This document shows positions 57,180 to 64,000 of a DNA stretch of 64,000 bases, piece by piece; the stretch's first letter is position 1; every line of letters starts with the position of its first letter. The notes under the pieces were generated by a model. The model worked only from the letters and a program-made list of their open reading frames with translations, made no database searches and was not told the origin of the DNA. The stretch comes from Verrucomicrobiota bacterium (lineage in GTDB: Bacteria > Verrucomicrobiota > Verrucomicrobiia > Limisphaerales > JADLHS01): assembly GCA_029573725.1 (NCBI GenBank), contig JAKQDQ010000028.1, positions 291,377 to 355,376 on the forward strand, read 5' to 3'. The position numbers and the translations under genes were made by a program.

Positions 57180-57377
57180 TCAGCGGCCAAACTTCTCGAG
57201 GAAGATGGCGAAGAAGGTGATGCCTTCCGCCAGGGCCGCCAGAATGATGGCAATGTTCCGGATTTGTCCGGCCGCCCCGGGGTTGCGTCCCGTGGCTTCT
57301 GCCGCCTTCATTCCAATCAGACCGACGCCGATGGCGGAACCAATCGCCGCCAGACCGACATGAATACTACCCATCAT
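57180..57377 (-). CDS. atpE: ATP synthase Fo subunit c
   Basis: Membrane rotor ring subunit. Starting at the ATG at 57375-57377, with AAAGG seven bases upstream, gives 65 residues; the adjacent ATG gives 64. Two hydrophobic helices are joined by a polar loop with RNPGAAGQIRN. The ion-binding Glu lies in LAALAEGITFFAIF. The Gln and Ser/Thr ligands typical of Na+-binding c rings are not seen, so proton coupling is likely. A longer open frame upstream has no c-subunit character. Confidence 0.94.
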   Translation of the reverse strand: MMGSIHVGLAAIGSAIGVGLIGMKAAEATGRNPGAAGQIRNIAIILAALAEGITFFAIFLEKFGR

Positions 57378-57450
57378 TGCATTACCTTTCGTTTGTTGTT
57401 GCTTTAATCGCCCCGGCAGTCCGGCCACCGTCTGACGATCAAATTCATCC

Positions 57451-58383
57451 TCAGTGGGCGGCGGTCGCGGCCGCGTCATCACCGTGCGCTTCGTCCGGAT
57501 CATGTTCGCAGATCAACAGCGTGAACACTGCCGTCAACAACATGAACACCAGCGCCTGAATCAAACCCACCAGCATTTCCAAAAAGTAAAACGGCAGCGG
57601 AATCAGCCAGCCCAGCCACGGAATCAGGTTCATCATGGATTCGAGCATGTTTTCCCCGGCGAAAATGTTGCCGTAAAGCCGGAAGCTCAGCGACACGGGG
57701 CGGAAGAGGATGGAAACCACTTCCAGCACCCCCACGATCAGGAAGATGGCGATCATGAAGTACTTCATGAACCCTTCGCTCTTCCCCTTGGGCGCAAAGA
57801 GATGCCTGGCAAAACCCACCAGGCCGTTCTCCCGGATCGCCCACACCGTCCACAAAAAGAAAAACAGCAGCGCCATGGCCGTCGTCATGTTCAAGTCCGC
57901 GTTGCCCCCGCGCAGCCAGGGGTGAAAATCCTCCGTGCCGTCGGGGTGCGTCACCTTCCAGCCCACCGTGCCGACGCCCGGCACCAGCCCGAACCAGTTC
58001 GTGAACAAAATGAAGAAGAAAATGCCGCCGAAAAACCAGAAGGTCTTCTTGTTCAGGCGTTCCCCCAGAATGTCCCCCATGAAGTTGTACATGGATTCCA
58101 CCATCCATTCGCTGAAATTCTGCAGACCGGAGGGGACCGGCTTCACGTTGCGGCTGACCACCTGCGCAAAAATCACCAGGCCCAACGTCACCAGGATCGT
58201 GACCACCATGGAATTGGTCACCACGAACGGCCCGATGCTGAACACCTTGATCGCATACGCCGGCAGCCCGTGATGCCCGCCATGCCCGGCGGCCGCCCCC
58301 GTCGCCGATTCGGCCGCATAACCGGAGCAGGCCAATATCCCGGCCATCAACAACACCAGCCAACTGACTTTGAGCAATCGCAT
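57451..58383 (-). CDS. atpB: ATP synthase Fo subunit a
   Basis: Stator channel subunit. Starting at the ATG at 58381-58383 gives 310 residues with an exported N-terminal part (MRLLKVSWLVLLMAGILACSGYAA). Multiple membrane helices follow, with the essential Arg in PVSLSFRLYGNIFAGENMLESM. Long periplasmic or cytoplasmic loops rich in His occur near the N-terminus. The frame opens 18 codons further upstream, without support. It is the first gene of the operon; no atpI lies before it. Confidence 0.93.
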   Translation of the reverse strand: MRLLKVSWLVLLMAGILACSGYAAESATGAAAGHGGHHGLPAYAIKVFSIGPFVVTNSMVVTILVTLGLVIFAQVVSRNVKPVPSGLQNFSEWMVESMYNFMGDILGERLNKKTFWFFGGIFFFILFTNWFGLVPGVGTVGWKVTHPDGTEDFHPWLRGGNADLNMTTAMALLFFFLWTVWAIRENGLVGFARHLFAPKGKSEGFMKYFMIAIFLIVGVLEVVSILFRPVSLSFRLYGNIFAGENMLESMMNLIPWLGWLIPLPFYFLEMLVGLIQALVFMLLTAVFTLLICEHDPDEAHGDDAAATAAH

Positions 58384-58462
58384 CGAGTTTAGAAATCTTT
58401 GCTGCCCGGGTGAAATATCGCGCTCACCGTCCGACAACGAAAGGACGCGCAGACTGCCTGAG

Positions 58463-58478
58463 TGTGAAAAAAATCACA
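58463..58478. promoter_or_regulatory. Perfect CRP/FNR-type palindrome upstream of atpB
   Basis: The sequence is TGTGA-N6-TCACA with an A6 centre, exactly the consensus half-sites of the CRP family. Its centre lies about 88 bp before the atpB start codon. Whether this organism has a matching regulator cannot be seen from the window. Confidence 0.5.
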
Positions 58479-58510
58479 AGGCATTTTTTCGCTTTTTTGG
58501 CCGGACCTGC

Positions 58511-58540
58511 ATTCTAAAGCAATCGTAATGCTTCAGTTAA
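58511..58540 (-). promoter_or_regulatory. Candidate sigma-70 promoter of the atp operon
   Basis: On the minus strand TTAACT (58535-58540) and TAGAAT (58511-58516) are 18 bp apart. The predicted start near 58504 gives a leader of about 120 nt. The CRP-type palindrome then lies just downstream of the start. Confidence 0.35.
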
Positions 58541-58862
58541 GCCGGCCGCCGCATTTCCCATCCGGGACCGGGATCCGGGGCGCCTCCGCCGGCGTCCACG
58601 AGGGGCGAGCGTGCGGGCTGCGCGCCGGGCTTTGAAGCCCCGGCATGTTTCACCTGGTTTCCTCCCCGCAAATCATCACGGCGCACCCACGCTTCCGCAC
58701 AGGCGGTCCACGCGCCCAAGCTGGTTTCCGAATCTGAATTCCACCCCGTCAATTGACGATTTCGCCGCGATGGCTCGTAGCGAGGTTTCGCCACATCGAT
58801 CGCCGGTTTCAGGCCGGGGCATTTGCGTTTGTCTTTTGTCCCGCGTACGGGGAATCTTGAGC

Positions 58863-59861
58863 ATGCGCGCCTCCCGAATCGTTTCCCGTGTCAGCCGTGG
58901 CGTCTGGTTCACGTGCGTGCTGGTGGCGGCTGGCCGGCTGGGCGGGGCTGTGGTGGCCCGTGCCCAGGGAGACGGCGTACCGATTTACACCCGCCCCGGC
59001 TCGGAGGCGGTGGCGATCAAACTCGCGGCGGAAAAAATGCGGGACGCGGGGAGGTTGGTGCGGGAGACGGTATTGACCAATCAATTCATCCGTCGGAGCT
59101 GTGCGCTGACGCTGCCGGAGCCGCGGCGCCAACCACTGACCAGCCGGGATTTGTGGGCAATCGCCCACGCCGCGCACCTGCGGGTCGGCTGGTATTTCCA
59201 GTGCTCCAAGTGCCGGCATTGGCACCTCGAACTGGCCGCCGGCTACCCCTTGACCGCCGACGGTGTGGTCGCCACCTGCTTTCATGTCATTGAACCGCCG
59301 CGCCTCCTCAGCCGGGGGTACTTGATTGCTGCGGCCGCGGGGGGTGCCGTTTATCCCGTGCAGGAAATCCTTGCCGCCAACCCGCCGGCGGATGTGGCCA
59401 TCCTGCGCATCGCCGGCGACCAACTGACACCGCTGCCATTGAGCACCAATGTGTATCCCGGCGACCGGTGCGTGTGTCTGAGTGATCCGCTGGGGGAGGA
59501 AGGGTATTACAGCGAGGGCATCGTCAGCCGGTTTCTGCATCCGCACAATCATGACCAGCGCAACCCGTCCGTCCTGCGCCTGAACGTGACCACCGATTGG
59601 GCGAAAGGTTCCAGTGGCGCGGCGGTGCTCGATGCGTTCGGAAACGCCGTGGGTCACGTCACCTCCATCGCCGCGTTGAGCGACCGCCAGGGGAACCACG
59701 AGGGGGAAGCTCCCCGGCCGGTCCTCATCACGCTCCACGAAGCGGTAAGCGCCCGGGACGTCCTCGCGCTTATCCGGCCGGGCGGGCCTTCCCACGACCA
59801 CCGGCCCGCCACCGCCCGGGGCGCAACCGCCGTCCCCGACCCCGCCGGCGTTTCGCCGTGA
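58863..59861 (+). CDS. Secreted trypsin-like serine protease
   Basis: This 332-residue protein starts at the ATG at 58863 with GGGGA upstream and a signal peptide (MRASRIVSRVSRGVWFTCVLVAAG, cleavage near ARAQG). The chymotrypsin-fold triad is visible as His141 (VVATCFHVIEPP), Asp177 (PPADVAILRI) and Ser251 (WAKGSSGAAVLD). A short CSKCRHWH segment before the protease core may bind metal or form a disulfide. No PDZ domain follows, unlike DegP/HtrA. The C-terminus is a Pro/Ala-rich tail. Confidence 0.82.
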   Translation: MRASRIVSRVSRGVWFTCVLVAAGRLGGAVVARAQGDGVPIYTRPGSEAVAIKLAAEKMRDAGRLVRETVLTNQFIRRSCALTLPEPRRQPLTSRDLWAIAHAAHLRVGWYFQCSKCRHWHLELAAGYPLTADGVVATCFHVIEPPRLLSRGYLIAAAAGGAVYPVQEILAANPPADVAILRIAGDQLTPLPLSTNVYPGDRCVCLSDPLGEEGYYSEGIVSRFLHPHNHDQRNPSVLRLNVTTDWAKGSSGAAVLDAFGNAVGHVTSIAALSDRQGNHEGEAPRPVLITLHEAVSARDVLALIRPGGPSHDHRPATARGATAVPDPAGVSP

Positions 59862-60033
59862 CCGGCCGCGCGCCGCGCAAATGCAACCCCCCGATGCCCG
59901 CCCCCTCCCGCCCCCTCCCGCGCACGCCAAGCGGCGGCGGATTTCGGGCCGGGAGAACTTGTGCTATAATGGCATCGCTTGGTTAAATGACTTCGCGAGT
60001 TTCAAATTCAACGCCACATTTGACCTGCATGAT

Positions 60034-61119
60034 ATGAAAGCGACTCAAACTCTCCACGATCGGGGCCAGAGCCTCTGGCTCGATAACATCACGCGCGACT
60101 TGCTCGATCAGGGCACACTCCAACAGTATCGCGATGAATTCTCCATTTCCGGATTGACCTCGAATCCGTCCATTTTCGATCACGCCATCAGGAACAGCAA
60201 GGCCTACGATGCGGCCATTCTCAAGGATCTACGGGACGGACGCACGGGAGAAGACCTGTTCTTCGACCTGGCGCTGGACGATCTGACCCGCGCGGCGGAT
60301 TTGTTCCGGCCCATCCACGATCGCACCAATGGCGTGGATGGCTGGGTTTCGCTGGAGGTTTCGCCGTTGCTGGCTTACGACCCCCAGCGCACATTGACCG
60401 CGGCCAGGGAACTTTTCGCGCGCTCCGGCCGGCCGAACCTGTTCATCAAAATTCCCGGCACGAAGGAGGGCCTGCCCGCCATCGAGGAGGCCATCTTTGC
60501 CGGCGTGCCGATCAATGTGACGCTGTTGTTCTCACGTGAACAATACCTGGCCGCGGCGGAGGCATACTTGCGCGGCATTGAACGGCGCATTGCGGCCGGA
60601 CTCAATCCGCGCGTCTGGTCGGTGGCTTCGGTGTTCATCAGCCGCTGGGACGTGGCCGTGGCCGACCGGGTCCCCGGCGAACTGAAGAATCAACTGGGCA
60701 TCGCCATTGCGCGACGCACCTACAAGGCTTATTTGGAACTGTTGGTGGCGCCGCGCTGGCAGCGCGTGTTCAACGCCGGCGCGCAGCCGCAACGGCTGCT
60801 CTGGGCCAGCACCGGCACGAAAGATCCGGCCGCCTCGGACATCCTGTACGTCAATGCCCTGGCCGCGCCCTTCACCATCAATACCATTCCGGAAAAGACC
60901 CTGAAAGCCTACGCCGATCACGGCCGGCGCGGGCGCCTCATGCCGCACGGCGGCGGGGATTGCGAAAAAGTGCTGGCGCGCTGCACCCAGGCGGGAATCG
61001 ATCTGAAACAACTCGCCACCGAATTGCAGGACCACGGCGCGCAGGCGTTTGTCAAATCCTGGAATGACATGCTGGGCGTGATCGCCGCCAAGGGCAGCAC
61101 GCTCCGGCAGGCCGCCTGA
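60034..61119 (+). CDS. tal: Transaldolase
   Basis: Transfers a dihydroxyacetone unit between sugar phosphates in the pentose phosphate pathway. The ATG at 60034 gives 361 residues: MKATQTLHDRGQSLWLDNITRDLL, the family start. ISGLTSNPSIFDHAI and NLFIKIPGTKEGLPAIEEAI (with the Schiff-base lysine) and the VNVTLLFS-like INVTLLFSREQY are conserved. The open frame extends further upstream through non-matching sequence. No ribosome-binding site is obvious. Length fits the longer bacterial transaldolase subfamily. Confidence 0.94.
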   Translation: MKATQTLHDRGQSLWLDNITRDLLDQGTLQQYRDEFSISGLTSNPSIFDHAIRNSKAYDAAILKDLRDGRTGEDLFFDLALDDLTRAADLFRPIHDRTNGVDGWVSLEVSPLLAYDPQRTLTAARELFARSGRPNLFIKIPGTKEGLPAIEEAIFAGVPINVTLLFSREQYLAAAEAYLRGIERRIAAGLNPRVWSVASVFISRWDVAVADRVPGELKNQLGIAIARRTYKAYLELLVAPRWQRVFNAGAQPQRLLWASTGTKDPAASDILYVNALAAPFTINTIPEKTLKAYADHGRRGRLMPHGGGDCEKVLARCTQAGIDLKQLATELQDHGAQAFVKSWNDMLGVIAAKGSTLRQAA

Positions 61120-61156
61120 AAACCGCAATGGAAGCTAATTTAGCAAGGCAAAGGCA

Positions 61157-61885
61157 ATGAGCACCCAAACACCAAGTCACAAATATCAAGTAACCCTCAA
61201 AAACCGCAGCACGGTCGCGGAACGCACCATGGCGTTTCAGTTCGAGAAACCACCCGGCTTCACGTTTCGTCCGGGACAATATCTCGAAGTCACGTTGTTG
61301 AATCCGGCGGAGACGGACGCCGAGGGCAACGGCCGCGCCCTTTCCATCGCCAGCGCGCCGCATGAGGATTCACTGATGGTCGCCACGCGGATGCGCGACA
61401 CGGCCTTCAAGCGCGTGCTCGCGAACCTCCCCCTGGGCGCCCCCGTGCAAATCGAAGGTCCGAACGGCAGCCTGACCCTGCACAACAACACCGCACGCCC
61501 CGCCGTTTTCATCGTGGGCGGCATCGGCATCACGCCCGTGCGCAGCATCCTGGCGCGGGCGGCCCATGAGCATCTGCCCCATAAATTGCTCCTGCTCTAT
61601 CTGAACCGCCGCCCGCAAGACGCCGCGTTCCTGGAGGAATTAACCGGGTTGCAAAAGCAGAACGCCAACTTCCACCTGGTGCCCATCATGACCGCGGCGA
61701 CCGGCTGGTCCGGTGAGAAGGGGCATCTGACCCCGGACCTGCTCAAGAAATATGCCGACCCGGCAACGTCACCCCTCTACTACCTGGTCGGGCCGCCCGG
61801 CATGGTCAACGGCGTGCATGAACTGCTCAACCAAGCCGGCGTGGACGACGACGATATCCGGCTGGAAGATTTCGGCGGGTATTAA
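61157..61885 (+). CDS. Ferredoxin-NADP reductase-like FAD oxidoreductase
   Basis: This 242-residue flavoprotein has the FAD-binding barrel FRPGQYLEVTLLNP with the RALSIASAPHE motif and the NAD(P)-binding half GGIGITPVRSILARAA, YLVGPPGMVNGVHELL. No 2Fe-2S domain follows, so its electron partner is separate. It ends with the aromatic-containing tail EDFGGY. It follows the transaldolase gene by 37 bp and precedes DUF488 by 23 bp, so these may be co-transcribed. Confidence 0.87.
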   Translation: MSTQTPSHKYQVTLKNRSTVAERTMAFQFEKPPGFTFRPGQYLEVTLLNPAETDAEGNGRALSIASAPHEDSLMVATRMRDTAFKRVLANLPLGAPVQIEGPNGSLTLHNNTARPAVFIVGGIGITPVRSILARAAHEHLPHKLLLLYLNRRPQDAAFLEELTGLQKQNANFHLVPIMTAATGWSGEKGHLTPDLLKKYADPATSPLYYLVGPPGMVNGVHELLNQAGVDDDDIRLEDFGGY

Positions 61886-61908
61886 CCCCCGCCGTAGACG
61901 GAGGAAAT

Positions 61909-62265
61909 ATGCTTCAAATTAAACGGGTTTACGACGCGCCCGCCAAAAGTGACGGGAAACGCTTCCTTGTCGAACGGCTCTGGCCGCGCGGCATGACGAA
62001 GGAGGCCGCTCAACTGGATGGCTGGTTTCGTGAGGTTGCGCCCAGCACCGAGCTGCGCAAGTGGTTCAGCCACGATCCCGCCAAGTGGCCCGAGTTCCAG
62101 AAACGTTATCGCGCTGAACTGGAGGCCAACAAAGCCGCCTGGCAACCGCTGCTCGACGCGGTGAAGCAGACCAATGCAACCCTGCTGTTCAGCTCCCACG
62201 ACGCCGAACACAACAACGTCGTCGCGCTGAAAGCTTACCTGGAGGCGAAACTCAGAAAAAAGTAG
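61909..62265 (+). CDS. DUF488 family protein
   Basis: This 118-residue protein shows the whole DUF488 signature: IKRVYDAPAKSDGKRFLVERLWPRGMTKEAAQLDGWFREVAPSTELRKWFSHDPAKWPEFQKRY and ATLLFSSHDAEHNNVVALKAYLE. Function of DUF488 is not established. Conserved Arg, His and Asp residues suggest an enzyme or ligand-binding role. It starts 23 bp after the flavoprotein gene on the same strand. Confidence 0.9.
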   Translation: MLQIKRVYDAPAKSDGKRFLVERLWPRGMTKEAAQLDGWFREVAPSTELRKWFSHDPAKWPEFQKRYRAELEANKAAWQPLLDAVKQTNATLLFSSHDAEHNNVVALKAYLEAKLRKK

Positions 62266-62428
62266 GCGCGCGGCATTGCGGTGGTTGAAAACGCAGAGGT
62301 GATCGGCCGCGATCCGGGAAGATTTTTTCCCGGGGCCGGGCGGCGGCGCGGATTCTCCGTGATTTCCGCGAGCCTTTTGCGCAGGCTGACACCGCCGGCA
62401 GCCAACGCCCTGACCGGCACGCAGCATT

Positions 62429-63175
62429 TTGATGAAAACCACTTGCAAACGGAACACACCGGCCAACCCGCAGGCCACGTCACCCTCCGCCCGCCGGGTG
62501 CTGGTCATTGATATTGGCGGCACACACGTCAAACTCCTGCTCTCCGGTCACACGCTGCACCGACAGTTTGATTCCGGCCCGGCACTCACCCCCAGGCAAC
62601 TGGTGACGCAGGTTCGCAAGCTGACGACCGATTGGCCGTTTGACGCCGTCTCCATCGGTTATCCCGGACCAGTCCAACACGACCGCCCCACGGAAGAGCC
62701 GTGGAATCTTGGCCAGGGCTGGATGCGCTTCAACTTCCACGCCGCTTTTCGACGTCCCGTGAAAATGATCAACGACGCCGCCATGCAGGCACTGGGCAGC
62801 TATCGCGGCGGCAAGATGCTCTTCCTCGGGCTGGGCACCGGCATGGGTTCGGCGATGGTTGTGGACCACATCGTTATTCCGATGGAACTGGCGCATCTCA
62901 CCTATCGCGACGCAACCTTTGAGGATTACCTGGGCATTCGCGGTTTGAAAAAATGTGGCGAACATAAATGGCGGCAGCACGTCAACCGCGTGGTCAAACT
63001 GTTAACCGCCGCGCTGCTGCCCGACGACGTGGTGCTTGGCGGCGGCAATGTGCATCGCTTGCAACAACTTCCGCCCGGGTGTCGCGCCGGCGACAACGCC
63101 AACGCCTTTCTGGGCGGCTTCCGCTTGTGGGCCGACGCGCGTCCGGTCAGAAAAATTTCCTCGCGCTCCCGATAA
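62429..63175 (+). CDS. ROK-family kinase, polyphosphate-glucokinase-like
   Basis: This 248-residue protein has the ROK phosphate-binding motif VLVIDIGGTHVKLLLSG at residues about 24-40, SIGYPGPVQHDRP, the sugar-region INDAAMQALGSYRGGKMLFLGLGTGMGSAMVV, and VVLGGGNVHRL. The short length and this arrangement resemble the polyphosphate/ATP glucokinase group of ROK proteins. The typical ROK zinc-binding Cys motif is absent. The first 20 residues are polar and may not be translated; an alternative start is the ATG one codon later. Confidence 0.82.
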   Translation: MMKTTCKRNTPANPQATSPSARRVLVIDIGGTHVKLLLSGHTLHRQFDSGPALTPRQLVTQVRKLTTDWPFDAVSIGYPGPVQHDRPTEEPWNLGQGWMRFNFHAAFRRPVKMINDAAMQALGSYRGGKMLFLGLGTGMGSAMVVDHIVIPMELAHLTYRDATFEDYLGIRGLKKCGEHKWRQHVNRVVKLLTAALLPDDVVLGGGNVHRLQQLPPGCRAGDNANAFLGGFRLWADARPVRKISSRSR

Positions 63176-63297
63176 GCAAGCTGTCAGCAAAACATCCCCG
63201 TCGTCAGCCCGTTGTAAGGCATGTGGCTCGTCGGCGCGCTGTCGCACCCGCACGTCCTCTGTTTGTTTACGGAAACCATCGCCGCCCCTCCGCCCCC

Positions 63298-64000
63298 CTA
63301 CCCGTCCAACGGACTCCTCGCTCCCACTCCCGGCTTCGCCATCACATGCGTGTAAATCTGCGTCGTCGTCACATGCCGGTGACCCAGTAAATCCTGCACT
63401 GTCCGGATGTCCGTCCCGCCCTCCAGCAAATGCGTCGCAAACGAATGTCGCAACGTGTGCGGCGTCGCCCGCTTGTTCACTTTGGCTCGCGCACAGGCCT
63501 GCCTCATTGCCCGCTGCAAATTCTCCGGCGTTTGATGATCCCGCCACCGTCCCGACCCCGGGGCCGGCGCATCCGGCCGCACCTGCCCTTGGGTCAGCGA
63601 CCAACCCGGAAACACCCATTGCCACGGCCACTCCTTGGGCGCGCTCGGATACTTCCGCGCCAGTGCCTCCGGCAGCCACACCCCCGCATAACCCGACGCC
63701 ACATCCGCCTCCCATTGCGCCCGTACCGCGGCCAAGTGTTGTTGCAGTTCAACCTGGAGCTTCTCGGGCACCATCGTCACCCGGTCCTTTCCACCCTTGC
63801 CTCCGCGCACCGTCACCGACAGCAGCTTGAAATCTATATCCTTCACGCGCAAGCGCAGTGCCTCCATCAGCCGCAGTCCGCTCCCGTAAATGAACTTCAC
63901 CACCAATTGCGGCACACCGTCCATCAAGGCGATTACCCGCCGCGCCTCCTCCGGTGACAACACCTCCGGCACGCGCGGTTTACGCTCTGCTCGATACGCA
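63298..64000 (-). CDS. Integron-type tyrosine recombinase (IntI-like), C-terminal part
   Basis: The frame continues without a stop to the right edge, so the N-terminal core-binding part lies outside. The catalytic domain shows Arg ([14 protein letters not shown]), [15 protein letters not shown] (His and Arg), [15 protein letters not shown] (His and Tyr). Between these, [14 protein letters not shown] plus [14 protein letters not shown] is the additional segment found in integron integrases rather than XerCD. An attI site and gene cassettes, if present, would be beyond the window. A GTG inside (63972) is not the start. It is on the opposite strand to the ROK gene, with convergent ends 122 bp apart. 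Confidence 0.88.
   Translation of the reverse strand, partial: AYRAERKPRVPEVLSPEEARRVIALMDGVPQLVVKFIYGSGLRLMEALRLRVKDIDFKLLSVTVRGGKGGKDRVTMVPEKLQVELQQHLAAVRAQWEADVASGYAGVWLPEALARKYPSAPKEWPWQWVFPGWSLTQGQVRPDAPAPGSGRWRDHQTPENLQRAMRQACARAKVNKRATPHTLRHSFATHLLEGGTDIRTVQDLLGHRHVTTTQIYTHVMAKPGVGARSPLDG

Larger units (their letters stand above)
58384..58862. other. 479-bp intergenic region upstream of the atp operon and the protease gene
   Basis: It holds a candidate promoter and a CRP-type palindrome for the atp operon. The part from 58545 to 58862 has open frames but nothing recognisable. Confidence 0.5.

Noticed and set aside
63304..63310. GTCCAAC, fitting the attC RYYYAAC motif
   Set aside because: It lies inside the integrase coding sequence and has no partner GTTRRRY at a suitable distance.

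Overview
This is high-GC bacterial DNA. The most likely source is a member of the Verrucomicrobiota, probably near Pedosphaera/Limisphaera. That is inferred from several features together: short prepilin-type proteins with the GFTLVEIMIVVAIIG leader, a TIGR03790-family protein, an mcsA-mcsB-clpC cluster outside Firmicutes, Tat-type Gfo/Idh/MocA oxidoreductases, few Shine-Dalgarno sites, and an integron-type integrase. No rRNA or tRNA gene was recognised, so the lineage rests on gene content only.

Layout. 1-3.0 kb: the start of a YfhO-like membrane protein, a 5'-truncated sulfatase remnant and two paralogous prepilin genes separated by non-coding DNA. 3.5-4.6 kb: a secreted rhodanese and a peroxiredoxin. 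4.8-14 kb: the translation/RNA cluster nusA-infB-rbfA-nrnA-truB-ribF and a UvrD/PcrA helicase. 14-28 kb: mixed metabolic and envelope genes (EVE domain, PLP-binding YggS, DMT transporter, phosphoglucomutase, oxidoreductase, GH10-like hydrolase, subtilase, TIGR03790). 28-34.6 kb: ilvE-mcsA-mcsB-clpC on the minus strand, then purE and a beta-carbonic anhydrase on the plus strand.

34.6-47.1 kb is the stand-out region, a type III-B CRISPR-Cas locus. A five-repeat array is followed, all on the minus strand, by cas2, cas1 and a 69-residue two-TM protein. After a 383-bp gap comes a tightly packed unit that, in transcription order, reads cmr2-cmr3-cmr4-cmr5-(cmr6-cmr1 fused)-Can2/Card1 nuclease-Csx3-like-NE0113 CARF protein. 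Cmr2 keeps the GGDD cyclase motif but begins directly at the palm region, with no HD nuclease domain. DNA or RNA destruction is therefore probably delegated to the cyclic-oligoadenylate-activated Can2/Card1-type nuclease. The Csx3-like and NE0113-like proteins are candidates for the off-switch. The natural Cmr6-Cmr1 fusion, the extended CARF protein and the cas1-linked membrane protein are the most unusual parts. No cas6 is present in the window.

47.8-64 kb: a GH63-like glycosidase, a serine beta-lactamase-fold hydrolase, the complete F1Fo ATP synthase operon (atpB-E-F-H-A-G-D-C, minus strand) with a perfect CRP-type palindrome in its upstream region, a secreted trypsin-like protease, transaldolase, a ferredoxin-reductase-like flavoprotein, a DUF488 protein, a polyphosphate-glucokinase-like ROK kinase, and the C-terminal part of an integron-type integrase running off the right edge.
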